The notes under the pieces were generated by a model, which saw only the letters and a list, made by a program, of their open reading frames with translations, searched no databases and had not been told where the DNA came from. Below are positions 8,208 to 17,300 of a stretch of 38,593 nucleotides of DNA, piece after piece. The number at the start of each line of letters is the position of its first letter. Within the stretch, counting starts at the first letter, position 1. The translations under genes and the position numbers were made by a program. Source of the stretch: Bacteroidota bacterium (GTDB taxonomy: Bacteria > Bacteroidota > Bacteroidia > Chitinophagales > JADIYW01); the NCBI GenBank assembly GCA_028288625.1, contig JAQBNI010000020.1, positions 1 through 38,593 on the forward strand, read 5' to 3'.

Positions 8208-9187
8208 ACCTTTTCCTGCAACATTTCTACTAAATTTTTAGAACCGATATATACGGGCGTTCTTTGATGCAATTTTTGAGGTTGTATTTCCAATATCCTT
8301 TGCGCTCCATTCGTTGCCTTGCCTCCTGCCTGCTCTTGTAAAAAAGCCAAAGGGTTACATTCATACATCAGTCGTAATTTGCCTGTCTTTGAATCTGATG
8401 TAGAAGGATATAAATAAATTCCACCTTTTAATAAGTTGCGGTGAAAGTCTGCAACCATCGACCCAATATATCTTAAAGAAAATGGCTTACGTGTTGTCCC
8501 TTCCATGCAATGCGAAATAAAATCTTTCACATCATCGGGAAATGAATTGTAGTTACCCTGGTTTAACGAATATGTTTTAGCATCTTCCGGAGTCTTCATT
8601 TCAGGATGTGATAAACAAAATTCGCCAATGGAAGGATCCAGCGTAAAGCCGTTCACGCCTTGTCCTGTTGTATATACCATCACCGTAGAAGAGCCATAGA
8701 TCACATATCCTGCGGCAGCCTGCTTATCTCCTCTCTGCAAAAAATCTTCCAGTGTACATTTTTCACCTGCTTTCGAAATCCGTTCATACACAGAAAAAAT
8801 CGTGCCTACAGGCGCAACACAATCAATATTGCTGGAACCGTCTAACGGATCGAACAGCACAACGTATTTAGCATCCTTCCTGTTTTCAAAACACACAATG
8901 TCTTCTTCTTCTTCACTTGCAATACCGCAGCATTCACCGCTGTTTTGCAAACATTTTTTCAAAATCTCATTCGCAAATTCGTCCAGTTTTTTTACCTCCT
9001 CGCCCTGCACATTTGTTTTTTCCGCATCACCTAAAATTGTATCCACTAAACCTGCTTTACTAAGATCGCGGTGCACTATTTTACAAGCCAGTACAATATC
9101 GCGCAGCAAACCGGACAATTCACCTGTCGCATCTTTATGCTTTTCCTGGTTAACCGCTATAAATTCGTCTAAAGTAATCAACTGCAT
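8198..9187 (-). CDS. fbp: Class I fructose-1,6-bisphosphatase
   Basis: Hydrolyses fructose-1,6-bisphosphate to fructose-6-phosphate in gluconeogenesis. The ATG at 9187 gives 329 residues beginning [10 protein letters not shown], in line with the family; a further in-frame start at 9217 would lie upstream of the best promoter match. The metal-binding motif DPLDGSSN is at 113-120, preceded by the acidic SEEEE at 91-95. The C-terminal half shows GGIYLYP and [14 protein letters not shown], the substrate-pocket segment. The extreme C-terminus (EKVSQ) is partly encoded by a short heptamer repeat. It is divergent from the GNAT gene. Confidence 0.93.
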   Translation of the reverse strand: MQLITLDEFIAVNQEKHKDATGELSGLLRDIVLACKIVHRDLSKAGLVDTILGDAEKTNVQGEEVKKLDEFANEILKKCLQNSGECCGIASEEEEDIVCFENRKDAKYVVLFDPLDGSSNIDCVAPVGTIFSVYERISKAGEKCTLEDFLQRGDKQAAAGYVIYGSSTVMVYTTGQGVNGFTLDPSIGEFCLSHPEMKTPEDAKTYSLNQGNYNSFPDDVKDFISHCMEGTTRKPFSLRYIGSMVADFHRNLLKGGIYLYPSTSDSKTGKLRLMYECNPLAFLQEQAGGKATNGAQRILEIQPQKLHQRTPVYIGSKNLVEMLQEKVSQ

Positions 9188-9205
9188 ACTATAAATTAAA
9201 GTATT

Positions 9206-9236
9206 CAAAGATAACAAGATGCAGGCTAATTTTCAG
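9206..9236 (-). promoter_or_regulatory. Promoter for fbp
   Basis: On the minus strand TATCTTTG (9213-9206) is a perfect TAnnTTTG element. CTG sits 20 bases upstream (9236-9234), one base off the TTG consensus. The distance to the ATG at 9187 is 18 bases, which supports that start. Confidence 0.55.
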
Positions 9237-9258
9237 CGATTAGCTGATAATCATTTTA

Positions 9259-9274
9259 ATTATTAATTAATAAT
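9259..9274. promoter_or_regulatory. 16-bp AT-only palindrome between fbp and the GNAT gene
   Basis: ATTATTAATTAATAAT is a perfect inverted repeat. It ends three bases before the TTG of the GNAT promoter and lies upstream of the fbp promoter, so it sits where an operator for a divergent pair would. In AT-rich DNA such palindromes also arise by chance. Confidence 0.3.
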
Positions 9275-9276
9275 CT

Positions 9277-9310
9277 TTGACCTGCACGAATAACTATTTA
9301 ATTATCTTTG
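9277..9310 (+). promoter_or_regulatory. Promoter for the GNAT gene
   Basis: TTG at 9277-9279, a 23-base spacer, and a perfect TATCTTTG at 9303-9310. The ATG at 9322 follows after 11 bases, implying a very short leader. Confidence 0.5.
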
Positions 9311-9321
9311 CAGTCCGCAAA

Positions 9322-9795
9322 ATGAAAGGTCAACAGGAAATTATTATCAGGAAAGCAGAACCAAGTGATCTCATACAAGTGTATGAACTGATCAGGGAAC
9401 TTGCTGTATTCGAAAAAGAGCCGGATGAACCTTCAAATCCTTTAAAAAAATTTATCGCGGAGGGCACGTGCAAAAATCCACGCTTCCATGTTATCCTGGC
9501 GGAAGAAGCCGGAAAAGTTATCGGCATGGCTTTATATTATTACGGTTATTCTTCATGGAAAGGTTCTATGATCTATCTTGATGATCTCGTGATAAAAGAA
9601 AAGTACAGGAAACTGGGTATCGGGAAAAAATTAATGGATGAACTGATCGCGATCGCAAAAGAAGAAAAGATCACACAGTTGAGATGGCATGTTCTGGACT
9701 GGAATGAAAGTGCGATCAATTTTTATAAAAAATATCCTGTAAAATTTGATCCGAGCTGGATAACGGTGAAACTGGAGAAAGAAAATCTGCAATAA
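9322..9795 (+). CDS. GNAT-family N-acetyltransferase, SAT-like
   Basis: A 157-residue acetyl-CoA-dependent N-acetyltransferase. The start at 9322 (MKGQQEIIIRKAEPSD) is chosen because it begins at the first GNAT strand; the frame is open back to 9277, but that would include the promoter. The layout IRKAEPSDL...ELAVFEKEPDE, then LYYYGYSSWKG, YLDDLVIKEKYR and the acetyl-CoA loop LGIGKKLMDEL matches the spermidine/spermine and thialysine acetyltransferase branch (SSAT/SAT2). The true amine substrate is not determinable here. The aspartate kinase gene follows after 34 bp in the same direction. Confidence 0.85.
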   Translation: MKGQQEIIIRKAEPSDLIQVYELIRELAVFEKEPDEPSNPLKKFIAEGTCKNPRFHVILAEEAGKVIGMALYYYGYSSWKGSMIYLDDLVIKEKYRKLGIGKKLMDELIAIAKEEKITQLRWHVLDWNESAINFYKKYPVKFDPSWITVKLEKENLQ

Positions 9796-9829
9796 GTTAT
9801 TGTTGATGGTTGAATAAAAATAAAACACA

Positions 9830-11089
9830 ATGAAAGTTTTCAAATTCGGAGGGGCGTCAGTGAAAGATGCAGAAGGTATAAAAAATGTTGCGTCTATTAT
9901 TCAAAAATACGGAGAGAAAAATCTAGTCGTAGTGGTGTCTGCTACCGGAAAAACAACGAACGCGCTGGAAGCCGTAGTGAATGCATACTTTAAACTTTCA
10001 GGTGCTGAAGCGATCGCAGCTTTTGAAATTGTAAAAGAAAATCACAATAAAATCTGCAAGGATCTTTTCGAAAATGATGCTCATGAAGTGTTTGATAAAC
10101 TCGAAAATATTTACGCGGAAGTTGCATGGCAATTGGAAGAAGAAAGAAAAGAAACTTACAATTATGTGTACGACCAAGTGGTTTCTCAGGGCGAATTAAT
10201 TTCTTCTGTAATATTGAGCACCTACCTGAACGAAGTGAATGTAAAAAATAAATGGCTCGATGTGCGCGACGTGATGAAAACAGATGAGACGTATCGCGAA
10301 GCAGTTGTTGACCAGGAAAAAACACAATCTTTAATTAATTCTGTTGTCATACCTGTAATAAAAGATGGCATCATCGTTACGCAGGGTTTTATCGGGAGTA
10401 CGGCGCAAAACTGCACGACTACCTTAGGAAGAGAAGGTTCAGATTACACGGCAGCAATTTTTGCAAACATGCTCAATGCAGAAAGTCAAACGATCTGGAA
10501 GGATGTCCCGGGCGTAATGAATGGCGATCCGCGCGTTTTTGATGATGCAGTTTTTATAGATGAAATATCTTTTAACGAAGCTGTGGAAATGACATTTTAT
10601 GGCGCAACGGTCATCCATCCGAAAACGATTAAGCCTTTGCAAAACAAAAATATTCCGCTTCTTGTAAAATCATTTATTCACCCTGAAGGAAAAGGCACAA
10701 CGGTTGGCGGCAAAGATAAAGATCTGCCGCCTGTGAGAATTGTGAAAGATAACCAGGCATTGATCACCTTGCATACAAAAGATTTTTCTTTCGTGGAAGA
10801 TGGAGTAGTTGCTCAGATATTTTCCGCATTTTTTAAAGCAAACCTGAAACTGAATATGATGCAGCAGGGTGCAATTTCCTTTGAAGCAGTAGTGGATAAT
10901 ATCCCTGAGAAAATTGAAAAGATAAAATTATCGTTACAGGATAAATTTGATTTTGTAATCGATGAAAATCTAACCATTCTTACGATACGTCATTACACAG
11001 GTTTTGATTACATCAATAAATTTAAGAATAACAAAACTACAATCCTCGAGCAGCGGCGCCCGAGCACTTACCAGGGATTGCTTGCATAA
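9830..11089 (+). CDS. lysC: Aspartate kinase (monofunctional)
   Basis: Phosphorylates L-aspartate, the first step toward lysine, threonine and methionine. The 419-residue protein begins MKVFKFGGASVKDAEG with the kinase KFGG motif. Further signatures are VVSATGKTTNAL, SQGELISS and the GREGSDYTAA loop, with IWKDVPGVMNGDPR closing the amino-acid kinase fold. The C-terminal ~120 residues form the ACT regulatory region, so allosteric control by an end product is likely. No homoserine dehydrogenase domain is fused. Confidence 0.92.
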   Translation: MKVFKFGGASVKDAEGIKNVASIIQKYGEKNLVVVVSATGKTTNALEAVVNAYFKLSGAEAIAAFEIVKENHNKICKDLFENDAHEVFDKLENIYAEVAWQLEEERKETYNYVYDQVVSQGELISSVILSTYLNEVNVKNKWLDVRDVMKTDETYREAVVDQEKTQSLINSVVIPVIKDGIIVTQGFIGSTAQNCTTTLGREGSDYTAAIFANMLNAESQTIWKDVPGVMNGDPRVFDDAVFIDEISFNEAVEMTFYGATVIHPKTIKPLQNKNIPLLVKSFIHPEGKGTTVGGKDKDLPPVRIVKDNQALITLHTKDFSFVEDGVVAQIFSAFFKANLKLNMMQQGAISFEAVVDNIPEKIEKIKLSLQDKFDFVIDENLTILTIRHYTGFDYINKFKNNKTTILEQRRPSTYQGLLA

Positions 11090-11131
11090 TTTACATTGCA
11101 CACTTAACAGAATTTAGGTTATTTTTATTAC

Positions 11132-12028
11132 ATGGATTATATAGATTATTATAAAATTTTAGGCGTTAATAAAAATGCAACACAAGACGAAATAAAAAGT
11201 GCGTACAGGAAATTAGCGCGAAAATTTCACCCCGATCTTAATCCGGATAACAAAGAAGCACAAAATAAATTTCAGCAGATTAATGAAGCTAACGAAGTAT
11301 TGAGCGATCCGGAAAAAAGAAAAAAATACGACAAATACGGCAAGGACTGGAAACATGCGGAAGAATTTGAGAAACAACAATCACAAAGACAACAGTCTTC
11401 AAACTTTGGCGGACAGCAAACTTATTCCGGTGATTTCGGCGGGGGAGACTTTTCTGATTTTTTTGAATCGATGTTTGGAGACGGACGTGGTGAACGAAGT
11501 TCGCGCAATGCAAAATTCCGCGGCGAAGATTTTAATGCAGAACTCCATTTAAATCTTACGGACGTTTTTAATACACACCAGCAGACACTCACAGTAAATG
11601 GCAAGAAGATCCGCATCACCATACCTGCCGGAGTTGAAAACGGGCAGGTGATCAAATTAAAAGGTCATGGCGGTGCAGGTGTAAATGGTGGTCCAAACGG
11701 AGATCTGTATATCACTTTTGTTATTGCGAATAATACAAAGTTTAAGCGTTCAGGAAATGATCTTTATCTTCCTGTAGAACTTGATTTGTATACTGCAATC
11801 CTTGGCGGCGATATTACCATTGATACCTTAAGCGGCAAAGTAAAATTGAAAGTAAATCCGGAAACACAAAATGACACGAAGATCCGCTTAAAAGGAAAGG
11901 GATTTCCTTTGTATAAAAAGGAAGGACATTTCGGAGATCTCTTTATCACCTACCAAATTAAAATTCCTACACATTTATCTGAAAAGGAAAAAGAATTATT
12001 TATGGAATTGTCAAAATTAAAATCTTAA
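11132..12028 (+). CDS. cbpA: DnaJ-like co-chaperone CbpA
   Basis: A 298-residue type II J-domain protein. The N-terminal J domain has HPD at 33-35 ([10 protein letters not shown]). A Gly/Phe/Gln-rich linker spans about 75-125 and a substrate-binding C-terminal domain spans about 135-298 ([16 protein letters not shown], then [18 protein letters not shown]). The DnaJ zinc finger is absent, which separates CbpA from DnaJ. It stimulates DnaK ATPase and in E. coli also binds curved DNA. The next gene, 2 bp downstream, is its modulator CbpM, as in the classic cbpAM operon. Confidence 0.92.
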   Translation: MDYIDYYKILGVNKNATQDEIKSAYRKLARKFHPDLNPDNKEAQNKFQQINEANEVLSDPEKRKKYDKYGKDWKHAEEFEKQQSQRQQSSNFGGQQTYSGDFGGGDFSDFFESMFGDGRGERSSRNAKFRGEDFNAELHLNLTDVFNTHQQTLTVNGKKIRITIPAGVENGQVIKLKGHGGAGVNGGPNGDLYITFVIANNTKFKRSGNDLYLPVELDLYTAILGGDITIDTLSGKVKLKVNPETQNDTKIRLKGKGFPLYKKEGHFGDLFITYQIKIPTHLSEKEKELFMELSKLKS

Positions 12029-12030
12029 TT

Positions 12031-12327
12031 ATGGAAGACGATCAATTGATACCACTGGAGATATTTTGTGTTCACCACGAGATCGATTTTTCTTTTATTG
12101 ATTCTCTTGAACAATATGGATTAATAGAAGTAGTGAAGATAAAAGAAACAGGCTTCATCCCTGAAAGCCGCGTGAATGAACTTGAAAAACTGGTAAGACT
12201 GCATCATGAATTGGATATTAACCTGGAAGGAATTGAAGCCATTACGCATTTGCTGCAAAGAGTAAAAGACCTGCAACAGGAAATAATAACGTTAAAAAAT
12301 AAGCTGAATCTCTACGAAGATTTTTAA
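12031..12327 (+). CDS. cbpM: Chaperone modulator CbpM
   Basis: A 98-residue helical protein related to MerR-type helix-turn-helix folds. The N-terminal part (LIPLEIFCVHHEIDFSFIDS, then LEQYGLIEV) resembles the CbpM family, followed by a long C-terminal helix rich in Leu and charged residues (HLLQRVKDLQQEI). In E. coli CbpM binds the CbpA J domain and inhibits it. The 2-bp spacing behind cbpA supports the assignment and indicates co-translation. Confidence 0.85.
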   Translation: MEDDQLIPLEIFCVHHEIDFSFIDSLEQYGLIEVVKIKETGFIPESRVNELEKLVRLHHELDINLEGIEAITHLLQRVKDLQQEIITLKNKLNLYEDF

Positions 12328-12460
12328 TACACGCCTGCTTTACACTTTTATAATCTCTATTTAACTTTGTAGCAGTACCCATAAACCAGTAGCATTTACT
12401 GAAGCTCCCAACCATTTACAGTACATGCAAATCTTATAACGATTAAAAGAAATTATGTAA

Positions 12461-12505
12461 GGCATATCAAGCATGTGCACTATAATTTTGTGTCTACATA
12501 ATTCC
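12461..12505 (+). promoter_or_regulatory. Upstream module A (promoter-like), similar to 13594-13640
   Basis: It contains ATATCAAGCATGTGCACTAT followed by TAATTTTG (12483-12490), a perfect TAnnTTTG element, then TGTCTACATAATT. No TTG is placed at the usual distance. The stretch lines up with 13594-13640 over ATCAA-CATGT-GCA-AATTTTGTG-CTAC, so the two look duplicated. It lies 51 bases before the 29-aa reading frame. Confidence 0.45.
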
Positions 12506-12541
12506 CTACTAACTATTATTTAAGATTTTTAATTATTACTT

Positions 12542-12631
12542 ATGGAACAAGTAGGCGTAATATTTATTTCAGTATGCTTATCATTAACGATGCTCACAGC
12601 CTTTACCTTATCTACCAAGAAGAGAAGATAA
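12542..12631 (+). CDS. 29-aa membrane microprotein (candidate)
   Basis: The frame encodes MEQVGVIFISVCLSLTMLTA followed by FTLSTKKRR and a TAA stop: one hydrophobic helix (residues 4-23) ending in a basic tail that would stay cytoplasmic. It lies between cbpM and the next small gene and has promoter-like module A just upstream. Its size alone gives no statistical support. The case rests on the clean transmembrane-plus-basic-tail design and on neighbours of the same kind. The remaining sequence of the 426-bp gap after cbpM shows nothing else I can name. Confidence 0.45.
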   Translation: MEQVGVIFISVCLSLTMLTAFTLSTKKRR

Positions 12632-12753
12632 AAATCGTCCGGCTATCATTAATCTTAGTGTGAATCATGTAACTGTTTGGGTTAATTATATAACCTCAAG
12701 GGGAATATATATTTTAATTTTATCAAAATATATTTTTCTCTTTAACAGACATT

Positions 12754-12963
12754 ATGAAAACAGCAGGCATTTCAATTATTATCATCGGGCTTTTGCTAAC
12801 AGCGGTTACTGCCTTCACTTTCTTTACAAAGAAAAAGGTGGCAGATTTTGGAGGAGTTGAGATCACAAAGGACCAACCCCACAGAGTTAAATGGTCGCCG
12901 CTGATAGGCTTGGGAGTAACTTGTATAGGTGGTGTTGTTTTATGGCAGAGCACAAAAAAATAA
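12754..12963 (+). CDS. Small two-helix membrane protein, 69 aa
   Basis: Two hydrophobic segments (about residues 5-24 and 48-63) flank a short charged loop (TKKKVADFGGVEITKD). The design is like that of the three 61-63-aa proteins downstream, with a Gly/Leu-rich first helix and an ending of the type VLWQSTKK. The sequence match to them is weak and the loop is longer. Function unknown. It is separated from the next member by 22 bp and may be co-transcribed with it. Confidence 0.65.
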   Translation: MKTAGISIIIIGLLLTAVTAFTFFTKKKVADFGGVEITKDQPHRVKWSPLIGLGVTCIGGVVLWQSTKK

Positions 12964-12985
12964 TTTTTCAGCAAAATCAGAAAAT

Positions 12986-13177
12986 ATGAATATCAAAAGA
13001 ATCTTTGGCTCTATCCTTACGGTATTGGGTATTGCAGGTCTGGTGTACGCTGCTGTAATGTTTGCAAATTCATCCGGTATGCATAATGTAAAACCCCTCA
13101 TCATTTACAGTGTACTTGGACTTATTTTTTTTATTTCCGGTATCGGTCTTGTAAAAGCAACAAAGGACGAATCATAG
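12986..13177 (+). CDS. Small two-helix membrane protein, paralog 1 (63 aa)
   Basis: Starts at the ATG at 12986 (MNIKRIFGSILTVLGIAG), which matches the starts of the two paralogs downstream; the frame is open to 12929 but that would overlap the preceding gene. It has two transmembrane helices (about 8-27 and 38-56) joined by a short polar loop. The signature shared with its paralogs is N-x-K-x-x-x-G-x-x-L-T-x-x-G-I-x-G at the N-terminus and SGI-x-x-V-K/R-x-T followed by an acidic tail at the C-terminus. I know of no assigned function; the setting beside cbpAM suggests a stress or envelope role. Confidence 0.75.
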   Translation: MNIKRIFGSILTVLGIAGLVYAAVMFANSSGMHNVKPLIIYSVLGLIFFISGIGLVKATKDES

Positions 13178-13293
13178 CACGTATCTTTTATTTCAATCTA
13201 GACTTGTGCATGAGAACTATGTAATATTTAAAATGGATTCTATAATTCATTATTCGAATATTTTCAGCAACTTTTATCAATAAAATTTTTGTC

Positions 13294-13482
13294 ATGAACA
13301 GTAAAAGAATGATCGGTTTATTATTAACGGCGATTGGGATCATGGGTGTAATTTATACCGCAGCAGCACTCACTGCAGGCGGACATCACCATACAGTATT
13401 ACGCATTATTTATATTATTGCGGGTGTAGCATTGTGTGTTTCCGGTATCCGTATGGTGAGATCTACACGGGAAAATGCATAA
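13294..13482 (+). CDS. Small two-helix membrane protein, paralog 2 (62 aa)
   Basis: MNSKRMIGLLLTAIGIMGVI opens the first helix; the second ends in SGIRMVRSTRENA. It shares with paralogs 1 and 3 the N-terminal K-x-x-x-G-x-x-L-T-x-x-G-I-x-G-x-x-Y pattern and the SGI-x-x-V C-terminal pattern. The loop between the helices holds three consecutive histidines (GGHHH), absent from the other two, which might bind metal. A 33-base leader before the ATG resembles that of the lipoprotein gene at 14169. Confidence 0.75.
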   Translation: MNSKRMIGLLLTAIGIMGVIYTAAALTAGGHHHTVLRIIYIIAGVALCVSGIRMVRSTRENA

Positions 13483-13593
13483 AAAGCCTTCGCTCAAAAC
13501 TATTTTTTGAAGATGTGCATTTATTTTTTTCTCTGAATATCCTACAAGCGGGGCATTTTAGCTCTTGTCTGGCTGACTCTGCGCATTAAGTGG

Positions 13594-13640
13594 TAATTAT
13601 CAACATGTTGCATAATTAAATTTTGTGCTACTCTCCTAAT
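13594..13640 (+). promoter_or_regulatory. Upstream module B, similar to 12461-12505
   Basis: ATTATCAACATGTTGCATAA is followed by TAAATTTTGTGCTAC. The order of conserved blocks (ATCAA, CATGT, GCA, AATTTTGTG, CTAC) is that of module A, with a few small gaps. It lies just upstream of the stronger promoter at 13646 and may be an operator rather than a promoter. Confidence 0.4.
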
Positions 13641-13645
13641 AATTA

Positions 13646-13676
13646 TTGACAACAACATGTAAATTATATAACTTTG
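13646..13676 (+). promoter_or_regulatory. Strong Bacteroidota-type promoter for paralog 3
   Basis: TTG at 13646-13648 (in TTGACA context), exactly 20 bases, then TAACTTTG at 13669-13676. It is a full match to TTG-N20-TAnnTTTG and leaves a leader of about 75 nt before the ATG at 13760. Confidence 0.7.
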
Positions 13677-13759
13677 TATGGAGTTAATGTAATAATACTA
13701 ATTACTTGACAAATTAAATTTGATCAAAATAATTTTTAAAAAAAACTAAATCTTGATTT

Positions 13760-13945
13760 ATGAATATGAAAACTACACTCGGACTCATTTTAACAATGCT
13801 TGGAATTATCGGAGTTATTTACCCGGTTTCTGTTTTAACAAGCACTAAGGAACACAATTTCAGTCTTCTTATTGTTTATGCTGTTATCGGAGTAATTTCC
13901 GTTATCTCCGGCATAACTATGGTAAAGACAACCCAGGACGCATAA
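13760..13945 (+). CDS. Small two-helix membrane protein, paralog 3 (61 aa)
   Basis: MNMKTTLGLILTMLGIIGVI opens helix 1 and SGITMVKTTQDA closes helix 2. It is the third member of the tandem family, with the same length, helix spacing and end motifs as paralogs 1 and 2. It stands apart from them by a 277-bp gap that holds module B and a strong promoter, so it is probably its own transcription unit. Function unknown. Confidence 0.75.
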   Translation: MNMKTTLGLILTMLGIIGVIYPVSVLTSTKEHNFSLLIVYAVIGVISVISGITMVKTTQDA

Positions 13946-13968
13946 TATTTTAAGCGTTTAATTCTGTA

Positions 13969-13983
13969 ACCGGTTTCGCCGGT
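13969..13983 (+). terminator. Weak hairpin after paralog 3
   Basis: ACCGG and CCGGT pair around TTTCG, 23 bases after the stop codon. The downstream stretch is T-rich but interrupted (CCTCTAATTTATTTTTTATT). This is a plausible but weak terminator. Confidence 0.3.
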
Positions 13984-14168
13984 CCTCTAATTTATTTTTT
14001 ATTGTAATGCCCATTATTCTCTACAACAGCTTCTGTTTTAAATTTCTTTCTAATTTTTTATAGATATTATTTTTCGCATTAACATGTGAATGTTATAAAT
14101 GAAGGAGATAGTTATATAATGCAGCAAATATAGGGTTTCAACAACTTTATTATAATAAAACTATTTTT

Positions 14169-14354
14169 ATGAAAACTCTTAAATCTACTATTCTTGCACT
14201 ATTCTGTGCAGGGTTACTGACCACCACCACAACATCTTGTAACAGGAGTACCGGCTGCGGAACCTGGGGAAAAGTAAAAAGCAGTAAAAAAATATATGGC
14301 GTTAAGCCGAAAAATAATAATCAATATTCGCCATATAGGAAATTTAATTCGTAG
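14169..14354 (+). CDS. Small lipoprotein, 61 aa
   Basis: Signal sequence MKTLKSTILALFCAGLLTTT runs into a lipobox-like TTSC, giving a mature peptide of about 38 residues. That peptide is basic and rich in Ser, Lys, Asn and Tyr, with one further Cys (TGCGTWGKVK). No transmembrane segment other than the signal is present. The 222-bp gap upstream contains a CATGTGAATG segment and a leader (14135-14168) resembling that of paralog 2, which suggests shared control with the small membrane proteins. Unknown function. It ends 12 bp from the convergent 1163-aa gene. Confidence 0.7.
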   Translation: MKTLKSTILALFCAGLLTTTTTSCNRSTGCGTWGKVKSSKKIYGVKPKNNNQYSPYRKFNS

Positions 14355-14366
14355 TAACATACATAA

Positions 14367-17300
14367 TTAAAATACAGCGCGTAATTGGGCTCTGCCCGTA
14401 TTGATCAATTTTGCCGTACCTGTTTTCCTACCTTCATACGTAAGGCTTAACTCGAGATTCTGGGAAATATTACGCGTATAACTTGCACTCCATAAATAAT
14501 TTTTACCGGGCTGCAATCCTTCTAAGATCGTATACGATTTTGTCGTACCGTTCTCGCCGGTAAATTTCACAACAGCTAGAGTAAACTTAGTTTCCAGTGT
14601 ATTTTTTGCTGCTTTGTTGTAACGAAGCTCCAGTTCCATTTTATTGGCTATGGTACGTTCTCCCCCGAGGTCTGATCTGTTTTTCTTTTCTGTAAATCCG
14701 TAGCTGACAGACGTGCGCAGGCTGGTTTTAAAGTTATAAGTAAACTTCGGTTCCAGGTAATATCCATGAATGTTGTAATCATTCGGATGGAAATAATCGG
14801 AGATCAGAGATAACCTCGATTGTATAAATTTCATGTTCAAAGTAAACATGGTATTCAGGTTGTAATATCCTTCCAGGATATTGTCCATTCTTTTTCTTGT
14901 ATCAAAGCCATTTATGAGTAAAACTTTATCATTCACTAATTGGTTTGTAAATGAAAATGAATAGATCGGATCCCCGGAATTAAAAATAAAAGTATTCCGG
15001 ATATTCGAGTTTAAAGTGATCGTATTCGAGTCAGAAGTTCGGAAAATAAATGGGTTGAAAGATCTTAGTGCGTTGCTCTTATATGTTTTTCTTTTGATCT
15101 GCAAGTAAGATTGAAAAGTAAGCTTCGACATAAAATTCTTAAATCCTTTTTCATTAAACCAAATTGCTTTGGGTTGAATCGTTATATTTTGTGTATACGC
15201 TGTCGAATTGGATCGTACATATTCATTCAGATCTGTTAAGACCCTTACATATTGCGCGCTATCATTAAATTGCGAAGGAACAAACTCATTTAATTCAGGA
15301 ATACTGTTCTGGTTCTGATCTATCCATTTATAATAACCTTGTCCCGAAGGCACTTGTATATAGGTGAACTGCCGTACTTTTTCCCTGCCTCCGCCCAGCT
15401 CATAAATAAAATTTAAACGCAATACTCCTTTCTTTATTCGTGCGCCATACTCAGTTCTTCCCAGGTATGTTTTCTCCGATTGAGCCTGTATTGTGGTATC
15501 TTTTACAACGAGATCCCTGAAAGTGAATGTCCAGTTGAAAGTTTGATTTTTAATTTGATTCGCAGTTCCGTGGAAGTCCAGTGTATGAGCAATTGTTGAG
15601 TCTTTAAAAGATCCGTTCACCACTTCAATATCTTTCCTGTATTTATATTCAAGCATGAAACTCCATTTTGCAGTGTCGGGTAAAAAAAATTGCGCGGATA
15701 AATTATTATTTCTAAATGAATTTTGTTGCAGCACATTTGTAGATTTTGTTTTGAAAATATTATTCTCCTGGAAAAAGCCAACCCCAAAACCTAATCCGCG
15801 TACCTTTGCAATAGAATAAATTACATTCACCAGCGGTCTGAAGAAGATAGATTTATACAGAGAGTCGCGCGTATTTAAAACCCGCGCTTCCATGATAATG
15901 CGCAGCCCTTTAAATTCGTTTGCAAAATTTAACCGGTTTTCATAACCCTGATATTTTTGCTGCCGTATAAAAGTAGAAAACTGGTAACCCACCTGTATCT
16001 TATGTTTGATATCGAATAAACCAGTCATATACCGCGCAATATGCTCAGTTAAATTTGCCTCGTTAGTAATGTTCCAGTCGCGGCTGAACTCTACATTCCG
16101 ATAAGGCTCGATCTGCGTAAAGCGGCGATCTTTAAATTCATAATCCACTGCGTTCGTAAATACAAGATTATGCTTGAAAGAATCAACACGACTTACCTGG
16201 AGATTGGCTGCATAGCCTTTATTTTCTTTATTCCCGACGGAAGAAAATAAATTCCTGTCATAATTTGAAAATGCCATCTCTGTGCGGATCTTCATTTTAT
16301 CGTTGATCTGGTAGCCTATGCCAAACGTAAACAGCAACTGACTTTTCGGAGTTACGATCAAAGTAACCGGCTCATAGCTGCCTTGTGGAATTCCGTTCAG
16401 AGGCTCTATCCATTGATACACGCGAACATTATTAGGATTTTTTGTCGGAATATAATTTCCTTTATTTTGTCCAAGATAGGAAAACGATAAAGAGAATTTT
16501 CCACTATCTGGATTTGTTTCATAAACAAAGACGGAATCGTAGGTAACTGAATTTATGGTCGAATCCACTTTGCGGTATTGCACGCGGTTCGGATCGAAAG
16601 TAGTTTCGTGAACACCGGAAATATAAGCATTGCTAATATCATTGCCAATGGTTGATAAATAGAGCTTGGTGCTATCGGAAAGTGAATTAGTGATCGGTTT
16701 ATTTTTTGCATCCTGTTCGGAATAAACCTGTGTAAAAATATTCAGCTTTTTGTAATTGAAATTAATTCCTTCATGAACTGTAGTTCGAAAATAATTTTTA
16801 TCGGAATACTCAAACTCCACTACGATCCGCGAATCTTTTGTAATTAAAAAACGTGGCATGAATAATACTTCACCGCTGTTATAATCCATCACATAATCGA
16901 GCAACTCTCCTCTTTGCAGGCGAACGCCGTCAACATACACTTTTTCACTTCCTGCAAGCACGATGATAAAAGATTCATTGTTACTTCCTGTTAACCTGTA
17001 AGGTCCCTGGTTGCCTTCACTTCCCTGGAAAATATTCCGCGTAAATTTCCCCCTGCTTACGGCGAGTGATGTAGATGTTTGTAAGCGGATGCCTTTTTTA
17101 AATACTAGATTATTCGCATAACTCGCTCCCTGCAATTGCTTTGAAAATCTCATAAAATAACTGTCAAAGCTTTTCAAATTATAATCTCCGGCAATAATTA
17201 TATGCGGATCTTTTTTGAGTTGGATATATACCTTATCAAAATCCTGCAGCTGCTGTGTTGTTCCATCAGGCTGCAAGGGAATATTGTTATCAGTTAAAGC

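Noticed and set aside
13488-13512. CTTC...GAAG pairing after paralog 2 as a terminator
   Set aside because: Only four paired bases around a long loop; no stable hairpin.
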